Shown: positions 22,501 to 34,752, counted from the first letter of the stretch. The stretch is DNA of 64,000 nucleotides from Vicia villosa (GCF_029867415.1 NC_081181.1:117863888-117927887), one strand, 5' to 3'. Notes: a model not told the origin generated them from the sequence alone. Made by a program: numbers and translations.

Positions 22501-23240
22501 TTTGGAAGATGGTCAAAATCTGCATGAATTTGTTGCAATTTCATTTCCTGATAATCTTATAAAGGTTTTGGATAAAAATCTTGTATCAAGAGATGCAGAA
22601 GTAGAAACACGAGATCGAAATCACGACAATCTCCTTCAAACTTTAGATGGGTGCTTATTTTCACTCTTTAGGATTGGACTTATTTGCTCAATGGAATCAC
22701 CAAAAGAAAGAATGAGTATTGTGGAAGTCACTAGAGAGCTTAGCATAATCAAAAAGGCCTTTTTCAATGGTGAGATAATCTAGATTTTTTATGCTTAATT
22801 TGAATCATTAATTGTTTATGGAGCTATAAATTGTTTTTATCATCTTATAGTAAAATGTAAAAGTAATAATGAGTTTCTTTTCTACTTGAATTTCAGGTGT
22901 TGACACCCATAATCAGGTGTAAAAGAAGTGTATTCAGCTTGATGCAGTGTTGTTAAGAAACTGAAGTGTCTCGCTGTCAACACGTGGGACAATGTTTAGT
23001 TTACTAATGTGTTATTTAGTGAATTTGGTTAGCAATTTATGGTTATATGTGATAGTGTTCAACGTACATTTGCCTGCAACATATACTAGTTGCTATTTAG
23101 AAGTAATGTTGTATTGCTTTCTAATTAAATAAAGTGAGAATCGATACTTCTCTTATTTTGTCATCTATTTCCACTTTCCTAAGAACTGCTAGTGTTGTAG
23201 TTGATATGGAGGTGCGAAGTTGCTCCATGTTTAAGCTATT
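19517..23240 (+). repeat. duplication unit 2 (receptor-kinase segment)
   Basis: Matches 2640-6490 through coding region, intron and 3' flank. Two short 5' modules are present in the opposite order from unit 1 (see findings). Confidence 0.85.
19728..22783 (+). pseudogene. LRR receptor-like kinase, duplicate, broken in the catalytic loop
   Basis: Close paralogue of the gene at 2817-5988, with the same exon plan (exon 1 to 22315, intron 22316-22400, exon 2 22401-22783). The ATG used by copy 1 is absent here, and the first in-frame ATG is at 19728 (MSWYLYLHLF), shortening the signal peptide. A 69-bp in-frame loss at about 21335 removes one LRR. At about 22166 five bases present in copy 1 (GATCT or an equivalent placement) are missing. 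This deletes the catalytic Asp and Leu of HCDLK and shifts the frame to a stop at 22188. Beyond the shift the kinase and exon 2 remain open (DFG at about 22218). As it stands it would yield a receptor with a truncated, dead kinase, unless the deletion is an assembly error. Confidence 0.88.
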
Positions 23241-23723
23241 CTAAGACTTAAAAGAGGCAGTAGTATTGTCACAGTACTGTAGAAACACCTGCTTTACATC
23301 ATTTGTGATGTTTCATCACTTGCAATTGTATCTTACGGGCTTGCTGAACTACCAATTCTAATACATTGGTATTTAACTTTCTGTTCACCAAAATTCTTAA
23401 GTTACAGAATAATTCATTTATGAGGCCCAAAAGTACCCTTCACTGTGGTTTTTTCATCCCTAATTCAATAAGGTTTTAGTGCATTAGTTGGAGCTTATCT
23501 CACATTCTTCATGCAAGTTTCCATCTACCTGCATTACTTAAGGTATTTGTTGCTTCTTCCTCCCTTCCTTTCTCCAGCATTCAAATATTCAATCTTCTTA
23601 AGATAATTAAAGTTTGCGTATTTGAAACTCCAATCATCTTCGTCACGTAACAACAACAACTACCATTATTATGGCCAATCACGCTTTCAAGGATAACATG
23701 TAGATAGAAGTGAGATGAGAGAG

Positions 23724-23727
<4 letters not shown>
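23241..23727. other. no gene; flank of LINE
   Basis: No recognisable coding sequence; it may include the 5' end of the LINE. Confidence 0.4.

Positions 23728-23790
<63 letters not shown>
23728..23790. repeat. (AG)n microsatellite
   Basis: About 31 AG units without interruption, just upstream of LINE ORF1. It may lie within the LINE 5' UTR. Confidence 0.95.
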
Positions 23791-23793
<3 letters not shown>

Positions 23794-23844
23794 ACCTGCG
23801 TCCGGTTTACTCTGAGAATTTTCTAATTTTTCAACAGCATAGTC

Positions 23845-26164
23845 ATGGAAGGAGTTTGGCACAAAGTTGCAGGGAAGCATAACAGGAAAACAGTAGGAGC
23901 TAAATGGGACATTTTGAGGAAGGAGAATGAGGTGTCTAGGAGGGATGTGGTAACCATCTTCATCACTGATTTTGGGGACAAATGGAGTGCCAGGGATCTG
24001 TTCATTGAGTTCAAGGAGTTGGGAACGATTGAAGAAATCGTGATACCGCCAAAAAGAGATTGGAGAGGTCAAAGATTTGGGTTTGTTAGGTTCCTTAATG
24101 TGAATGATGAGAAGAATCTGGAGGTAAAAATGGACAACATTTGGCTTGAAGGTAATAAGCTAAGCGCGAATATCCCAAAGATAAAAAGGAAGGAGCAGAA
24201 GAAAATCAATAACCCAGTTCAGATGAAAACTCACGAGAAACAGGCATCCACAGATCACATGTTTTTTCCTGACAGCTTGTTAAGAAGAAAATCTCTGGCT
24301 GCTGGGACTGGGGGGGAGTATGTTCTTTGAAATCTTACGCGAAAGCCATCAAAGGGGAAAGGTCAAAGACTTCAGAGGTGGCCATCGAGGCTTGCAAATC
24401 GCTGTTCTACACATCCAATGAATCAGAGAAGCAGAAATACAAGAAAACTAAGGTGGGTGTTACAAGAAGAGCGGGAGATGCATTTGCAGTAGCTAACAGT
24501 TTAATGGTTGAAGGTATATTCACCATCTCTGCTACTGCTCTGGGTCCTAACCTGTGTTTATTAGAGGAGAGCATAGAAGGAGAATTGGAGACTTTGCTAC
24601 AAGAAGGGGGGAATGGTCATCCTTTTGGTTTGAGGAAGTTAGGGATTGGAGGTTATCGGATGTAGAATGCGCAAGAGTGGCTTATATCTCCATCTTTGGG
24701 GTTCCCTGTTTCATCAGAAATGAAAGATTCATGGATATCTTGTTAGCGGACATCGGCAAACTCATGAATCCACAGATTTTGAATCTTAAAAGCAAAAGAT
24801 TGGATGTAACTAAAGTTATGATCTACACTAATCACCTGGATTCCATCAGAAACAGAGTGAGAGCCTGTGTTGATGGCGCTTGGTATACCATTCTTATCAT
24901 CGAGGAACCCTTCTTGGAATCGGAAGAATCGGAATAATCCATCTCTAACATCAGCTTCTCGTCGGATGGGGAAAGCCTCCCGTCTTCTCAGGGATCGCAC
25001 GGAGGAGATGATGAACCGCAACGGCACCGATCGAATCATAGCCTTAGGAAACCTGGGAATCTGTACCGAAGCATTAATGGTGATGATGACAAAGGCGGAG
25101 TTACCCAGAAAGCTGCGAAAGAGGGTATACGGAAGGGGTTCGGGGATGAATCTATCATTTATTGCAAAGAGCATTTTGAGGATAAAACTAACAGCCTTTC
25201 TGATCTTCTCAGCTACTTAGATCCTATTTCTTTGAATACTTTAACCAGAGCAGGGGAAGAGCCTCAACAGGTTTGCGTGAAGAGTAAAACAAATAACAAA
25301 GTTGAGATGGTGGGGCCCGCTAGTTTACTTATTCAGAATAATTCCTTTATTTCCCATTCTAATTTAAATGAGCTGGCGGTGGAGAAAAAGATGGAAGAAG
25401 TCAAGGAGAGAGAAAGCGGTATTTTAGTGGGGAAAGCCAAAATAGCGGAAGTGGAGCCCATTAGAGATGCGGATACGTCAAAATGTGATACAGTTTTTGA
25501 AGTACCATTAATAGAGAAGGTGGCCCACTATGATAATAATGTGGGCCAAGGAGAGAGGGACGTTAATATTTCTAAGGAGGAACATCTTGCATGCATTTTC
25601 GGGCAGAATCATATTTCATATAATAGAACAAAAGTCACAAAAAGATTTGTTGTTCCAATGAAGAAAGCAATCAAAATTAAAAAGAAGAAGGAAGTGAGTA
25701 ATAATGGGAACCAGAATCTTTGTTTTGATGATCATTGTCAAAAGGTGAAGAATTCAAAAAAAGCTAGGAGAAAGATAAGAGAGGTGTTGGACCTTGGGGA
25801 CCCAACATAAGACTTCATTTATCCAGTAGAGACTCGACTCCAGGATGGGAAGGAATCGACCCTGAAGGGAGCTTCTCCTCCATCCAAGCAGAACAAGCGT
25901 TTCGCAAAGTTGAATTACTTATCAGGAGGCCTTCCCTTATCTTGTGATTCAATCTCTAGTGCTGATATCACAAACTGTAATAAGAGACTATCTAATGGAG
26001 TGCTGAACAAGGCGGGGGAGGGGTTATGGAATTCAATGGTTAAGTTGGGCATCAAGAACATTTCTGACAAATTTGATCCTATAGCAAAACTGAAGGAAAT
26101 GGAATCCAGGGACCACAAAGGGAAGTTGGTGACGACGGGGACCAATAATCATGCACCTCCATGA
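23845..26164 (+). pseudogene. LINE ORF1, RRM-type RNA-binding protein
   Basis: It starts MEGVWHKVAGKHNRK. An RRM fold follows, with the RNP2-like TIFITDFGD and RNP1-like RGQRFGFVRF (about residues 32-78). After frameshifts near 24310 and 24600 comes the conserved plant-LINE segment ISIFGVPCFIRNERFMDILL and LDVTKVMIY. The acidic/basic tail continues in one frame to 26164, with stops at 24935 and 25808. The product would bind element RNA. The terminal TGA overlaps the ORF2 start as ATGA. Confidence 0.8.
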
Positions 26165-29100
26165 TTATTTTTTCCTTAAACTTGAGAGGCGGAGGTAGCC
26201 GGGCCAAGAGGAAGAGAGTCGGTTATCACATTCGAAAAGGGGATGTTGGTATTTGCTTTATTCAAGAAACAAAGTTAAGTGGCATATATTTAAATATAGT
26301 AAAAGATATGTGGGGAGATGATCATGTTGAGTGGTCGCATTTGGATGCCAATGGGGCGTCGGGAGGCATTCTTACGATGTGGAGAAAGGACTTCTTCACC
26401 CTAAACTTCAGCTTTAGAGGGGAAGGCTTCTTGGGTCTATAAGTGGAGAAGGATGGCAATCTCATTTATTTTGTGAATGTATACGCTTCTTGTGACTTAG
26501 TCATTCGAAAAAGAACTTGGGATAGGTTATATGCGTTCAAAAAGAACAACTTTAAAGGATCTTGGTGCATCGGAGGAGATTTCAATTCTATCTCCTCTTC
26601 TGAAGAAAGAGTTGGGACGTCATCTCGAAGTTATAGGAGGGAGATAACGATTTTCAAAGAGTTCATAGAGGAAATGGAGTTGGTGGATCTACCTACTATA
26701 GGAGGCCAGTTTACTTGGATAAAAAGTAATGGCAAGGCTATGAGTAGACTAGATAGATTCCTTCTATCGGAAAGTTTTGCTTAAGATTGGAAAGTGGATG
26801 GTCAACACATTGGTGAGAGGGATGTGTCCGACCATGCTCCAATTTGGTTGAAAGATAACAGAAAGGATTGGGGACCTAAACCCTTTAAGTTCAATAATAT
26901 GTGGTTCAAACATGAGGAGTTCGATAATTTCGTGAAGGAGGAGTGGGAAAAGATTGATTTCAAAGGGAGGGGTGACTATTGCATGGTCAAAAAGTTGAAA
27001 ATTCTCAAAAACCGGATCTCTTGGTGGAACAAAACGGTCTATGGGTGGATAGATCTAAAAATAGACATAGATGGAAAAGAGATGCACTCTTTAGATAACA
27101 AGTTTGTTCATTTTGCAGGTAACGTTCTGGAAGAAGTGGTCATGGAAAGAATAAAAGTGGTGGAGGATTTTTAGGATAACATTAACAAGAGAGAAGGTCT
27201 TATAAGATTAAAGTCGAGGCAACTTTGGCTTTCCGAAGGAGATGATAATACAAGCTACTTTCACAACTCTCTAAAAGAAATAAGAAGAAGGAATTCTATT
27301 TGCTCCATTGAGACTTTAGAGGGAAGAATGGAAGGGGTCGATGAAATAAAAGAGTTCACTTTCAAAAATTTTGAAAACTTCTTTAAAGAAGAAATCCTCT
27401 TAAGGCCGGAGCCTACCGGGATCGATTTGAATTCTCTAACTTATGATGATTCTTTGGACCTTGAGAAACCTTTCTCCGAAGGTGAAGTGAAGGAAGCCAT
27501 TTGGTCGTGCGATGGTAACAAAAGCCCGGGGCCGGACGGATTCTCATTGGAGTTTTACAAAAGGTTTTGGCTTCTCCTCAAAGAAGATTTGATGAAGTGT
27601 TGCAATGACTTCTATCTTAAAGGTACTATTGTAAAATCCATTACTTCTTCTTTTCTCGCCCTTATACCTAAAAAGAAGAATCTGCAAGATTTGTTTGAAT
27701 ACCGTCTCATTTGTTTAGTGGGGAGCATTTATAAGATTATTGCTAAGATGTTAGCGGCAAGATTGAGAGGTGTGGTGGATAAGTTGGTCTCTTCCAACCA
27801 AACCGCTTTTGTTCCGGGTAGAAGCATGATGGATGGGGTCTTAATGGTTAATAAAATTCTTGATTGGGCTAAAAAGAAAAAGAAGGGGTGGTTATTACTC
27901 AAAGTAGATTTCGAAAAGGCGTATGATTCGATTTCTTGGAATTATCTTAGGTGGATTTTGGTGAAAATGGGATTTGGCAAAAGATGGGTGAAATGGATGG
28001 AGTCTTGCATTTTTACTAGTTACATGTCCGTGTTGGTCAACGGTAGCGAAACAAAAGACTTCAAGGTTTAAAGAGGATTACGCCAAGGTGATCCTATATC
28101 TCCTTTTTTACTCGTTCTTGCTATGGAAGGTTTAACCGCTTTAACTAAGAAATCGGTGGAGGTGGGAGACTTTAAACCTTTCAAGTACAGAGAAAATGAC
28201 TTTGTGGACATTCTTCAATTTGCGAATGATACCATCATTATAGGCGAACCCACTTTTGATAATCTTTGGAGCTTGAAAGTGTTGTTGAGAGGTTTTGAGT
28301 TTGTCTCCGGTTTGAAAATCAATTTCTACAAAAGTAACCTCTTCGGAACTCACATAGGAGATTGGTTTTTTAAACCGGCCACAACTTTCCTCGTTTACAA
28401 AAAAGGATCCTTTCCGTTTAAATTCCTTGGTATTTGGGTGGGTGAGGGAGCTAACAAGAAAAGGGTGTGGAAGGAAGTGGTTGACAACATCAAATCAAGA
28501 CTTTCAAAATGGAAAGGTAGAAACATATCCATTGGTGGAAGGGTGACTCTCATTGGATCTGTTCTTAACGTTATCCCTATTTTTACTTTATCTTTCTATA
28601 AAGCTCCGAGTAAAATTGTTCATGAAATAAGAGGTATTCTTAGCAAATTTTTGTGGTGTGGGAATATGAAAACAAGATGCATTCATTGGGTAAAATGGGA
28701 GAATATTTGCAAGGCAAAAGGGAAAGAAGGGTTAGGTTTAAGAGATGTGGGAGAATGAACAAATCTCTTCTTCTTTAAATGGAAGTGGAAAATTTTGAAG
28801 GAAGACAAGGCTATATGGAGTAGATTTTTTACTTTTGAGATACTGTAACCCGAAACTTAAAGTGTTAGCTTCTTGCAAGGACTCTTTAAACAGGGATGAT
28901 TCTAGATGGTGGAGAGACATAATTCTTAACGATTTCAAAGAGGATGAATCGGAAGATGGTTTTACCAATTGGGTAAAATGTGAGTTAAAGAAAGGTAACA
29001 GCATTCCTTTTTGACATAGTTGTTGGTTGGGTGATCAATCTCTTCGAGCTTCCCTTTCCGTATTTGTTTGATCGGGCAACCAATAAACTAGGTGCGGTGG

Positions 29101-29839
29101 GTGATCTTATCATTTGGAACAACAGTGCCATTTCTTGGAACTTGGAAGCTATTTTTGGTAGTGATCTTTTGATTACTCCGGTTCCGAACTATTCTTCTTT
29201 TAACATTCTTGGCACGGGCTCGGCTATTGGGAATGAATTGAGGGAATTAAAGGAGCTTCTAGATGGAGTGGTGTTGGACAATTCGGCAACGGATGAATTC
29301 CAATGAAAACTAACCTCTAACAGAACTTTCTCAGTGTCTATTGTATCACATTTGGTGTCTAATGCAAAGAATCTAGCTTGGCCAATTCCAACCATCATGT
29401 TGTTGGATGTTATTTGGAAGACAACCATTCCGGAAAAAATCAAGATTTTTTCTTGGAGATTTTTCATTAAAAGACTACCGCTAAAAGTTCTCCTAGTAAA
29501 TAGAGGTGTGTCTAATTTTCTTCCATTGATTGTTCTTTTTGCAATAGCCATCCGAAATCCTTGGAGCATCTTTTCTACCAATGCCACGTTTCAAATGCGG
29601 TATGGAATAGAATTTTTATTTGGATGGGTAATGAGGTTGCTCTTTCGTTGAAAGAGTTCAAGAGCTTTGGGTGTATCCAAGACAAGGTGAAAAATACCAA
29701 TATTAAAGCTAAACTAAATACAATTTGGTTGGCTACAATATGGTGCATTTGGACTATGAGAAACACTGTCACATTTGATAACGTTCTTTTTAGCTTTGAT
29801 GAGGTGATTTTTAACATTATGTATTATTCTTGGAGATGA
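26161..29839 (+). pseudogene. LINE ORF2: endonuclease, reverse transcriptase, zf-RVT
   Basis: The start ATG at 26161 gives MIIFSLNLRGGGSRAKRKR. The endonuclease retains NLRG, FIQETK, GGDFNSI and VSDHAPIW. RT blocks include DGNKSPGPDGFSLEF, LLKVDFEKAYDSISW and RGLRQGDPISPFL, but the catalytic box reads FANDT (28225-28227 encode Asn) where FADDT is expected. From 26161 to 28758 there are no frameshifts, only in-frame stops at 26440, 26782, 27172, 28069 and 28756. Later parts shift frame but show the zf-RVT segment (IPEKIKIFSWR, HLFYQCHVSNAVWNR) and end VIFNIMYYSWR at 29839. Not functional. Confidence 0.88.
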
Positions 29840-29988
29840 GTTTGTATTAGGGAATCATCGCGTAGGATTAATTTTTATGATTGGTATAAATTACCATTAT
29901 GTTGTAACAGCACTTTCTAGTGTATTCTTGTTGTAAGGGTTGCACCCCTAGTGCGATTTCTTATAATCATTGCTTATTAAAAAAAAGG
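29840..29988 (+). other. LINE 3' UTR and poly(A)
   Basis: Non-coding tail after ORF2 ending in TTATTAAAAAAAA, the expected 3' end of a target-primed insertion. Confidence 0.7.
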
Positions 29989-30279
29989 GTTAAATGGCTT
30001 TCACCCCCTGCAATAGTAGCGAGATTTGATTTTCCCCCCCTATTAAAAAAAATTTAGTCTTCGCCCCTTAGAAAAAAAAGATTCTGTTTTCAGACACCCC
30101 CCTATTTCATGTTTGGCTGACTGGGCTGGGAGAATCTTGCTGACTGGGCGCCATAATCCATGTTTGGCTGACTGGGCGTATGACGTGGTTGCCTTTGGAA
30201 AGCTTGGAAAAATTGCAAATTAATAAGTTGCAAAACCTCATATTCGAAACCAGGTCACTAAAGCTACACTGCTGCAAGC
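29989..30279. mobile_element. possible terminal part of a DNA transposon, cut by gap
   Basis: It begins GGGTTAAATGGCTTTCACCC, then CCTGCAATAGTAGCGAG. This resembles the GGGTTAAATATGTTTTTGGTC ends common to a legume DNA-transposon group. It also contains a direct repeat of GTTTGGCTGACTGGGC (about 30112 and 30162). The rest is lost in the assembly gap. Confidence 0.35.
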
Positions 30280-30379
30280 NNNNNNNNNNNNNNNNNNNNN
30301 NNNNNNNNNNNNNNNNNNNNNNNNNNNNNNNNNNNNNNNNNNNNNNNNNNNNNNNNNNNNNNNNNNNNNNNNNNNNNNN
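30280..30379. other. assembly gap (100 N)
   Basis: Exactly 100 Ns, the usual placeholder for a gap of unknown size. It stops immediately before an LTR start at 30380. Confidence 1.
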
Positions 30380-30644
30380 TGTCATACCCCAATTTTTGAC
30401 CCTAAGATCACACATCATTTGCATACCAATCATCAATCAAGAAGTTTTAACCTAGATCTCTACTTGCAATGCTGTGCTCAATTCATCTGCAAAGGAATCA
30501 TCGAGCACCCATGTTTTAGTTTGTATATATATTCCTTTACTAACCAAAATACCAAAAATATTGCCTTGTGCTCTTGTATGTTTGTGTTTTGTAGGTACCA
30601 AGTCAAAATACCCATCAAAGGAGCATTTTTCAACATTTTCACTG

Positions 30645-30828
30645 TGCAAATCGATTTGCATAAGGTGTAAATCGATTTACACAACTGTTTCTGCACCAGA
30701 TTTGCTTCTGCCATCAGTGCAAATCGATTTGCATAAGACAGCAATCGATTTGCATAACTGTTTTTGCCCCAGATTTTGCCTTTTTCAGCCATGTAAATAG
30801 ATTTGCATAATGTGCAAATCGATTGCAC
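30645..30828. repeat. ATCGAT-core palindromes in LTR U3
   Basis: TGCAAATCGATTTGCA occurs at 30645-30660 and 30718-30733, and GTGTAAATCGATTTACAC at 30665-30682, each a perfect palindrome. Partial copies lie near 30740, 30792 and 30811. They lie upstream of the TATA box, so they are candidate enhancer or factor-binding sites. Confidence 0.85.
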
Positions 30829-31067
30829 CAGCACGAATTTGGAAAAATGAAGGCAAATTTCAGCTTTTTGAAGTGTTGACATCATTTGCAAGCATGAGAA
30901 GCATGACTTGGTTCTTACATTTGATTTCCTACATCATCTAATCATGTACCCTCATGTGATTGCATCAAGACCATTGGATTTCATTTTTGGCTCCAAATCA
31001 CTTTTCCAAGCCTAATTCTATTTTCCAATCCTAACTCCAAGCCACAAAATTTCCCAAGCCTAAGTGC

Positions 31068-31073
31068 TATAAA
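31068..31073 (+). promoter_or_regulatory. LTR D TATA box
   Basis: TATAAA followed about 30 bases later by a CT-rich start region, as in plant LTR promoters. Confidence 0.6.
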
Positions 31074-31288
31074 TTGAGGCACTCCCCTCTTCATTTTTCA
31101 AGCTTTGATAGCCAAGAAACTTATTGCAAATTCTCTCCTCACCTCTTCCAAACCCATCACTCAAAGCTCTTTTTCTTCCACACAAATTAGTGAGTCACAT
31201 CTTGAACCTCACTAATTTGGAGCTAAACCTCAACATAAACACTACTTTTCTTCATCAATTGTGAGAGATCAAGGCTTGTGGTTGTGTG

Positions 31289-33717
31289 TGTCATACCCCA
31301 AATTTGTCCTACCCTTTAATTTTTAACTAGCTTAGACTTTGCATTCATGTAAATACCTCCCATTAGGTCATATAACTCATCATGCATTCATTAACTAATA
31401 AAATTGACATTGGGATCAAGGATCTTGAATCATTAAGGGTTCATAGTGATTTTGAGGGGTGCATATCAAATATCACTGATTCATCGAGTGCTCCTCAGAG
31501 CATTAGACTGTGAGAGTAAGGTCTGGATTCATGGTTATTGTGTACTTCAGGACAAGGCTTTCCTTTATGCTTCAAATACTATCTTCAATGAGGAACTTTG
31601 CCAAGGCAAAAGAAGACTTATAGATTAATTTACAAAGTTTAATTCAAGGGTTTATGGTTTGAATTGCCAAAAGTGTGAGCATGTTTAGAAGATTCCTTTT
31701 GTTCGAGGTTACAAGGCATTTGGTTTGACTACTTGAATCATAAAGAGGCTACACAAGGGGGTCAACATACATGGCAAAGTCAAACGGCCATTCAATTCAT
31801 ACATTACTAGAAGCTATTACAAAAAGTGGAAAGGAAGGGAATAAGAGTTACATTCATGTGAAAGAAAAGAACTTCATTACAATATTCACTCATTACCCCA
31901 TGTCCGTGTTTGATACATATTCGATACATCCATACCGTTACATAGAAAACTATACAACAAATTAAATTATTAAAGAAAAACGGGGACCATTTGATATCCA
32001 CTTATCACATTACATCACTGTATCATTACACATTACAAAAAAGGACAAATTATAGAGTATTACACTATTCAAATAACAAAGCCCCTGTACAAATTCAAAA
32101 CCATCTCACATCCAATCAAGCCCATACAGCATCAGTTCAATGCCATTCAGCAGCCATAACGCCCATCCATAGACTTGAAAACCTGCATCAAGCACAATAA
32201 ACAAAACCAGAATCATACATACGTCAAACATCCATTCACAACACATACCATACATATTAAAACAGACCCATTTCACATCATTTTCAAACCAATTCAAGCT
32301 ACAAACAGTCCAGCATCTCTATTGACTAATCCCTAACAGATCCTTTTTCTAAACCACATTTCAATAAATACAAAGCTCACCATTAAACCCTTCAAGCCAT
32401 GTTCAAAACCAACACATCCTCACATATGTATCATACAGGCTAAGCTACCCATAACAGCAACCTCACTGACATCTAATCCTAACCAGCTAAATCCAAGCCA
32501 ATCTAACAGTTGTTACTAGCTATATCATTCAATCCATGACAGTTCCAAATACAAGCAGCCACACATTCAGAACTTAATGACATTAGTCCAAAACCTTGAC
32601 CAAATAAACTAACCTAACATCCATCAATCACTAATACAAAACAGATTCAGAACTATGCCTAAACATTCTACACATTCAACCAAAACAAAGCTGCAAATTA
32701 AACTCACCATCCAATCCAAGACGCGGCGCAATTTCAAATGATTGTCCAAAGTCTACACCGAGTTCCACTACCATATAACCGGCCCGGCAACACACGCAAA
32801 ACGTAGTCAGCACCATTCAATCACAGTACAAACCATCCAGACAACCAAGACATTGTCATCTTACCAAGACCAAAATCAGTCCCTGCTTCTCCACAAAATC
32901 AATTTCGATCCTGCACAAAACCAAATAAACGAAATCGGCTCAGCCCTCAAAACAAGAAGCTGACGGAAAATACACAAAAGTGGTTCAGTTCGGAATACAA
33001 AATAAACTCAAGCAGCAGCATATATTAACTTACTAACTTCAGTTCAAACCCACTCCAATTACACAGCAAAGTAACCAAACAGTTCACTAACCTCTAACTT
33101 CCCTAACAATTAAGTAACCTTTCCCAAACCTGTAACTAATTTCCCTTCCTATAACTAACTCCATTCTGTTATAACCAATTCCCCCAGCTTGTAACAAACC
33201 TCCTAACCACATATAACTACCAAAACAGAAATCAGATTCACAACTAACCTCTCATAACAGAATCTAACTGCACTAACCAACATAACTAACTCTCAAATCC
33301 TCACCACTCATTTCATAACAGAACCGAGTTAATCCTAAGGCTCACACTTCATCCCCTCAGCCTATATAACCACCCTTCCCTCCACAATTCAAACACTCAC
33401 GCCATTCATACACCTCTCTCACCATTCATTCCTCTCCACCATAACACACCATTCACCTCCATCTTCATCTTCTTCCCACTCTCCTCTCACTTCACCACTG
33501 ATAACTCCACCACTCAATCTTCACACTCATCACCTTCGTCCATCAGAAACTTCTCTTCTCTCAATCGCCTCACTCTCTCACTAAAGCTCTCTCGCCATTG
33601 TTGTGCGAGACTTCACCTCGAAGTCTCATATCAACTGAGCTTAGCCTCCATTGATTCATCTCGAACTCGCACACACGCGATCAACAACATCACACAGACA
33701 AGAAAAAACAGAGAAGG
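31289..33717 (+). mobile_element. LTR C (+ orientation), interrupted by LTR A
   Basis: Starts TGTCATACCCCAAATTTGTC. No purine tract precedes it, so it should be a 5' LTR. It has about 2.0 kb of U3, a TATATAA box at 33363 and a CT-rich leader. It is cut at 33718 by the minus-strand LTR A. No coding frame. Confidence 0.65.
33363..33369 (+). promoter_or_regulatory. LTR C TATA box
   Basis: TATATAA in CCTATATAACCACCC, followed by a long CT-rich leader. Confidence 0.55.
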
Positions 33718-34407
33718 TGTCGCGGGCGAAAAATCGTTTTGTTCCTCTTTTTTGTGGATGAGACACCTGATGCCTTCTTTGGGCTCGAGTGCTCAAAAAA
33801 ATGATTTTTCTTTGTTTCGACCAAACTTTTTATTATTTCCAAAGTAGGAAAAGGAAAAAAGCTGCAATAACCTAAAAGTGGGGGAGAGATCTTTGGGTAA
33901 GAGGGTTGGTTATACGAAGGGAAGGTATTAGCACCCAACGTATCTATAGTACTCTATAGGTTTCTTTGTTTTGTTTATTCCATTCTTGTTATGGTGGAGG
34001 TTCTTATGAGAAAGAGGTGGGACCTAAGGTGTTTGTTTGATTATGCTCGCAAAGATCATCGCGATCCTCTGCATACATATCCCCTAGAGGGAATCAGAGC
34101 ATCTGTAGCTCGGGTTCTACGGGTGCTAAGGTTTGAGTGGTTTGAGAGAGAAGTTTTGCTCGCCAAGGATACGACCTTGTGCCTACGTATTCTCAAAGGG
34201 ATGTTGAGAAAGTCAGAGCAATCGTAGTTCCCACTTATGCTAGTGGAAGCAAAGGATAAGAGACAAATGTCATCTAAATGTTCGATGTATTTAATCTATA
34301 TCATCACATACATCTGTTTGTTTTTGTTTGAAAATCTTTTCATTATAAGCCCTGGGCCATGCCACTTATGGCGCTTAGAATGATAAAGATGTTTTTTTGT
34401 TTGTTTA

Positions 34408-34613
34408 ACCAGCCTTGTGGCAAAAACTTTCAATGAAGTCAGCCTTGTGACAAAAAGTTTTGATTAATCAGCCAGCCTTGTGGCAAAAGTTTCAATGAAG
34501 TCAGCCTTGTGACAAAAACTTTGATTAATCAGCCAGTATGGTGGCAAAACGGTTTGATTAATTAGCCAGCCTTGTGGCAAAAAGAAGTTTGATTAATTAG
34601 CCAGCCTTGTGGC
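34408..34613. repeat. AGCCTTGT-loop hairpin array in LTR A
   Basis: There are seven units. The 8-base loop AGCCTTGT (one variant AGTATGGT) is flanked by complementary triplets that alternate between GCC/GGC and GTC/GAC; the first unit is ACC/GGC. Confidence 0.85.
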
Positions 34614-34752
34614 AAAAAAGTTTGATTGATTGATTGTTTGTGATGATATAGAAGAGATACTCCTATCATAGAGATGAAAAATGTCTAATCTCCTAGGGTA
34701 TTTTGATTTGGATATTGGGGATGCTTATAAGAAGCCCGTGGGTCCTTGTACG

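Larger units (their letters stand above)
23728..29988 (+). mobile_element. L1-type LINE, near full length, inactive
   Basis: ORF1, ORF2, a short 3' UTR and a terminal A-run (29981-29988) lie in the expected order. The left border is uncertain (somewhere around 23640-23790), and I found no target-site duplication. Inactivation is by two frameshifts and two stops in ORF1, and by stops, shifts and an RT active-site change in ORF2. Confidence 0.85.
30380..31288 (+). mobile_element. LTR fragment D (+ orientation), truncated by LTR C
   Basis: It begins TGTCATACCCCAATTTTTGA, the start of Ogre-type LTRs here, with a TATAAA box at 31068-31073 followed by a pyrimidine-rich leader. U3 contains palindromes with an ATCGAT core (30645-30828). 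The sequence is interrupted at 31289 by another LTR start. Its internal region is not in the window. Confidence 0.7.

Noticed and set aside
23581..24072. 163-residue minus-strand frame containing a long Ser-Leu repeat
   Set aside because: The repeat is the translated (AG)n microsatellite, and the rest is antisense to LINE ORF1.
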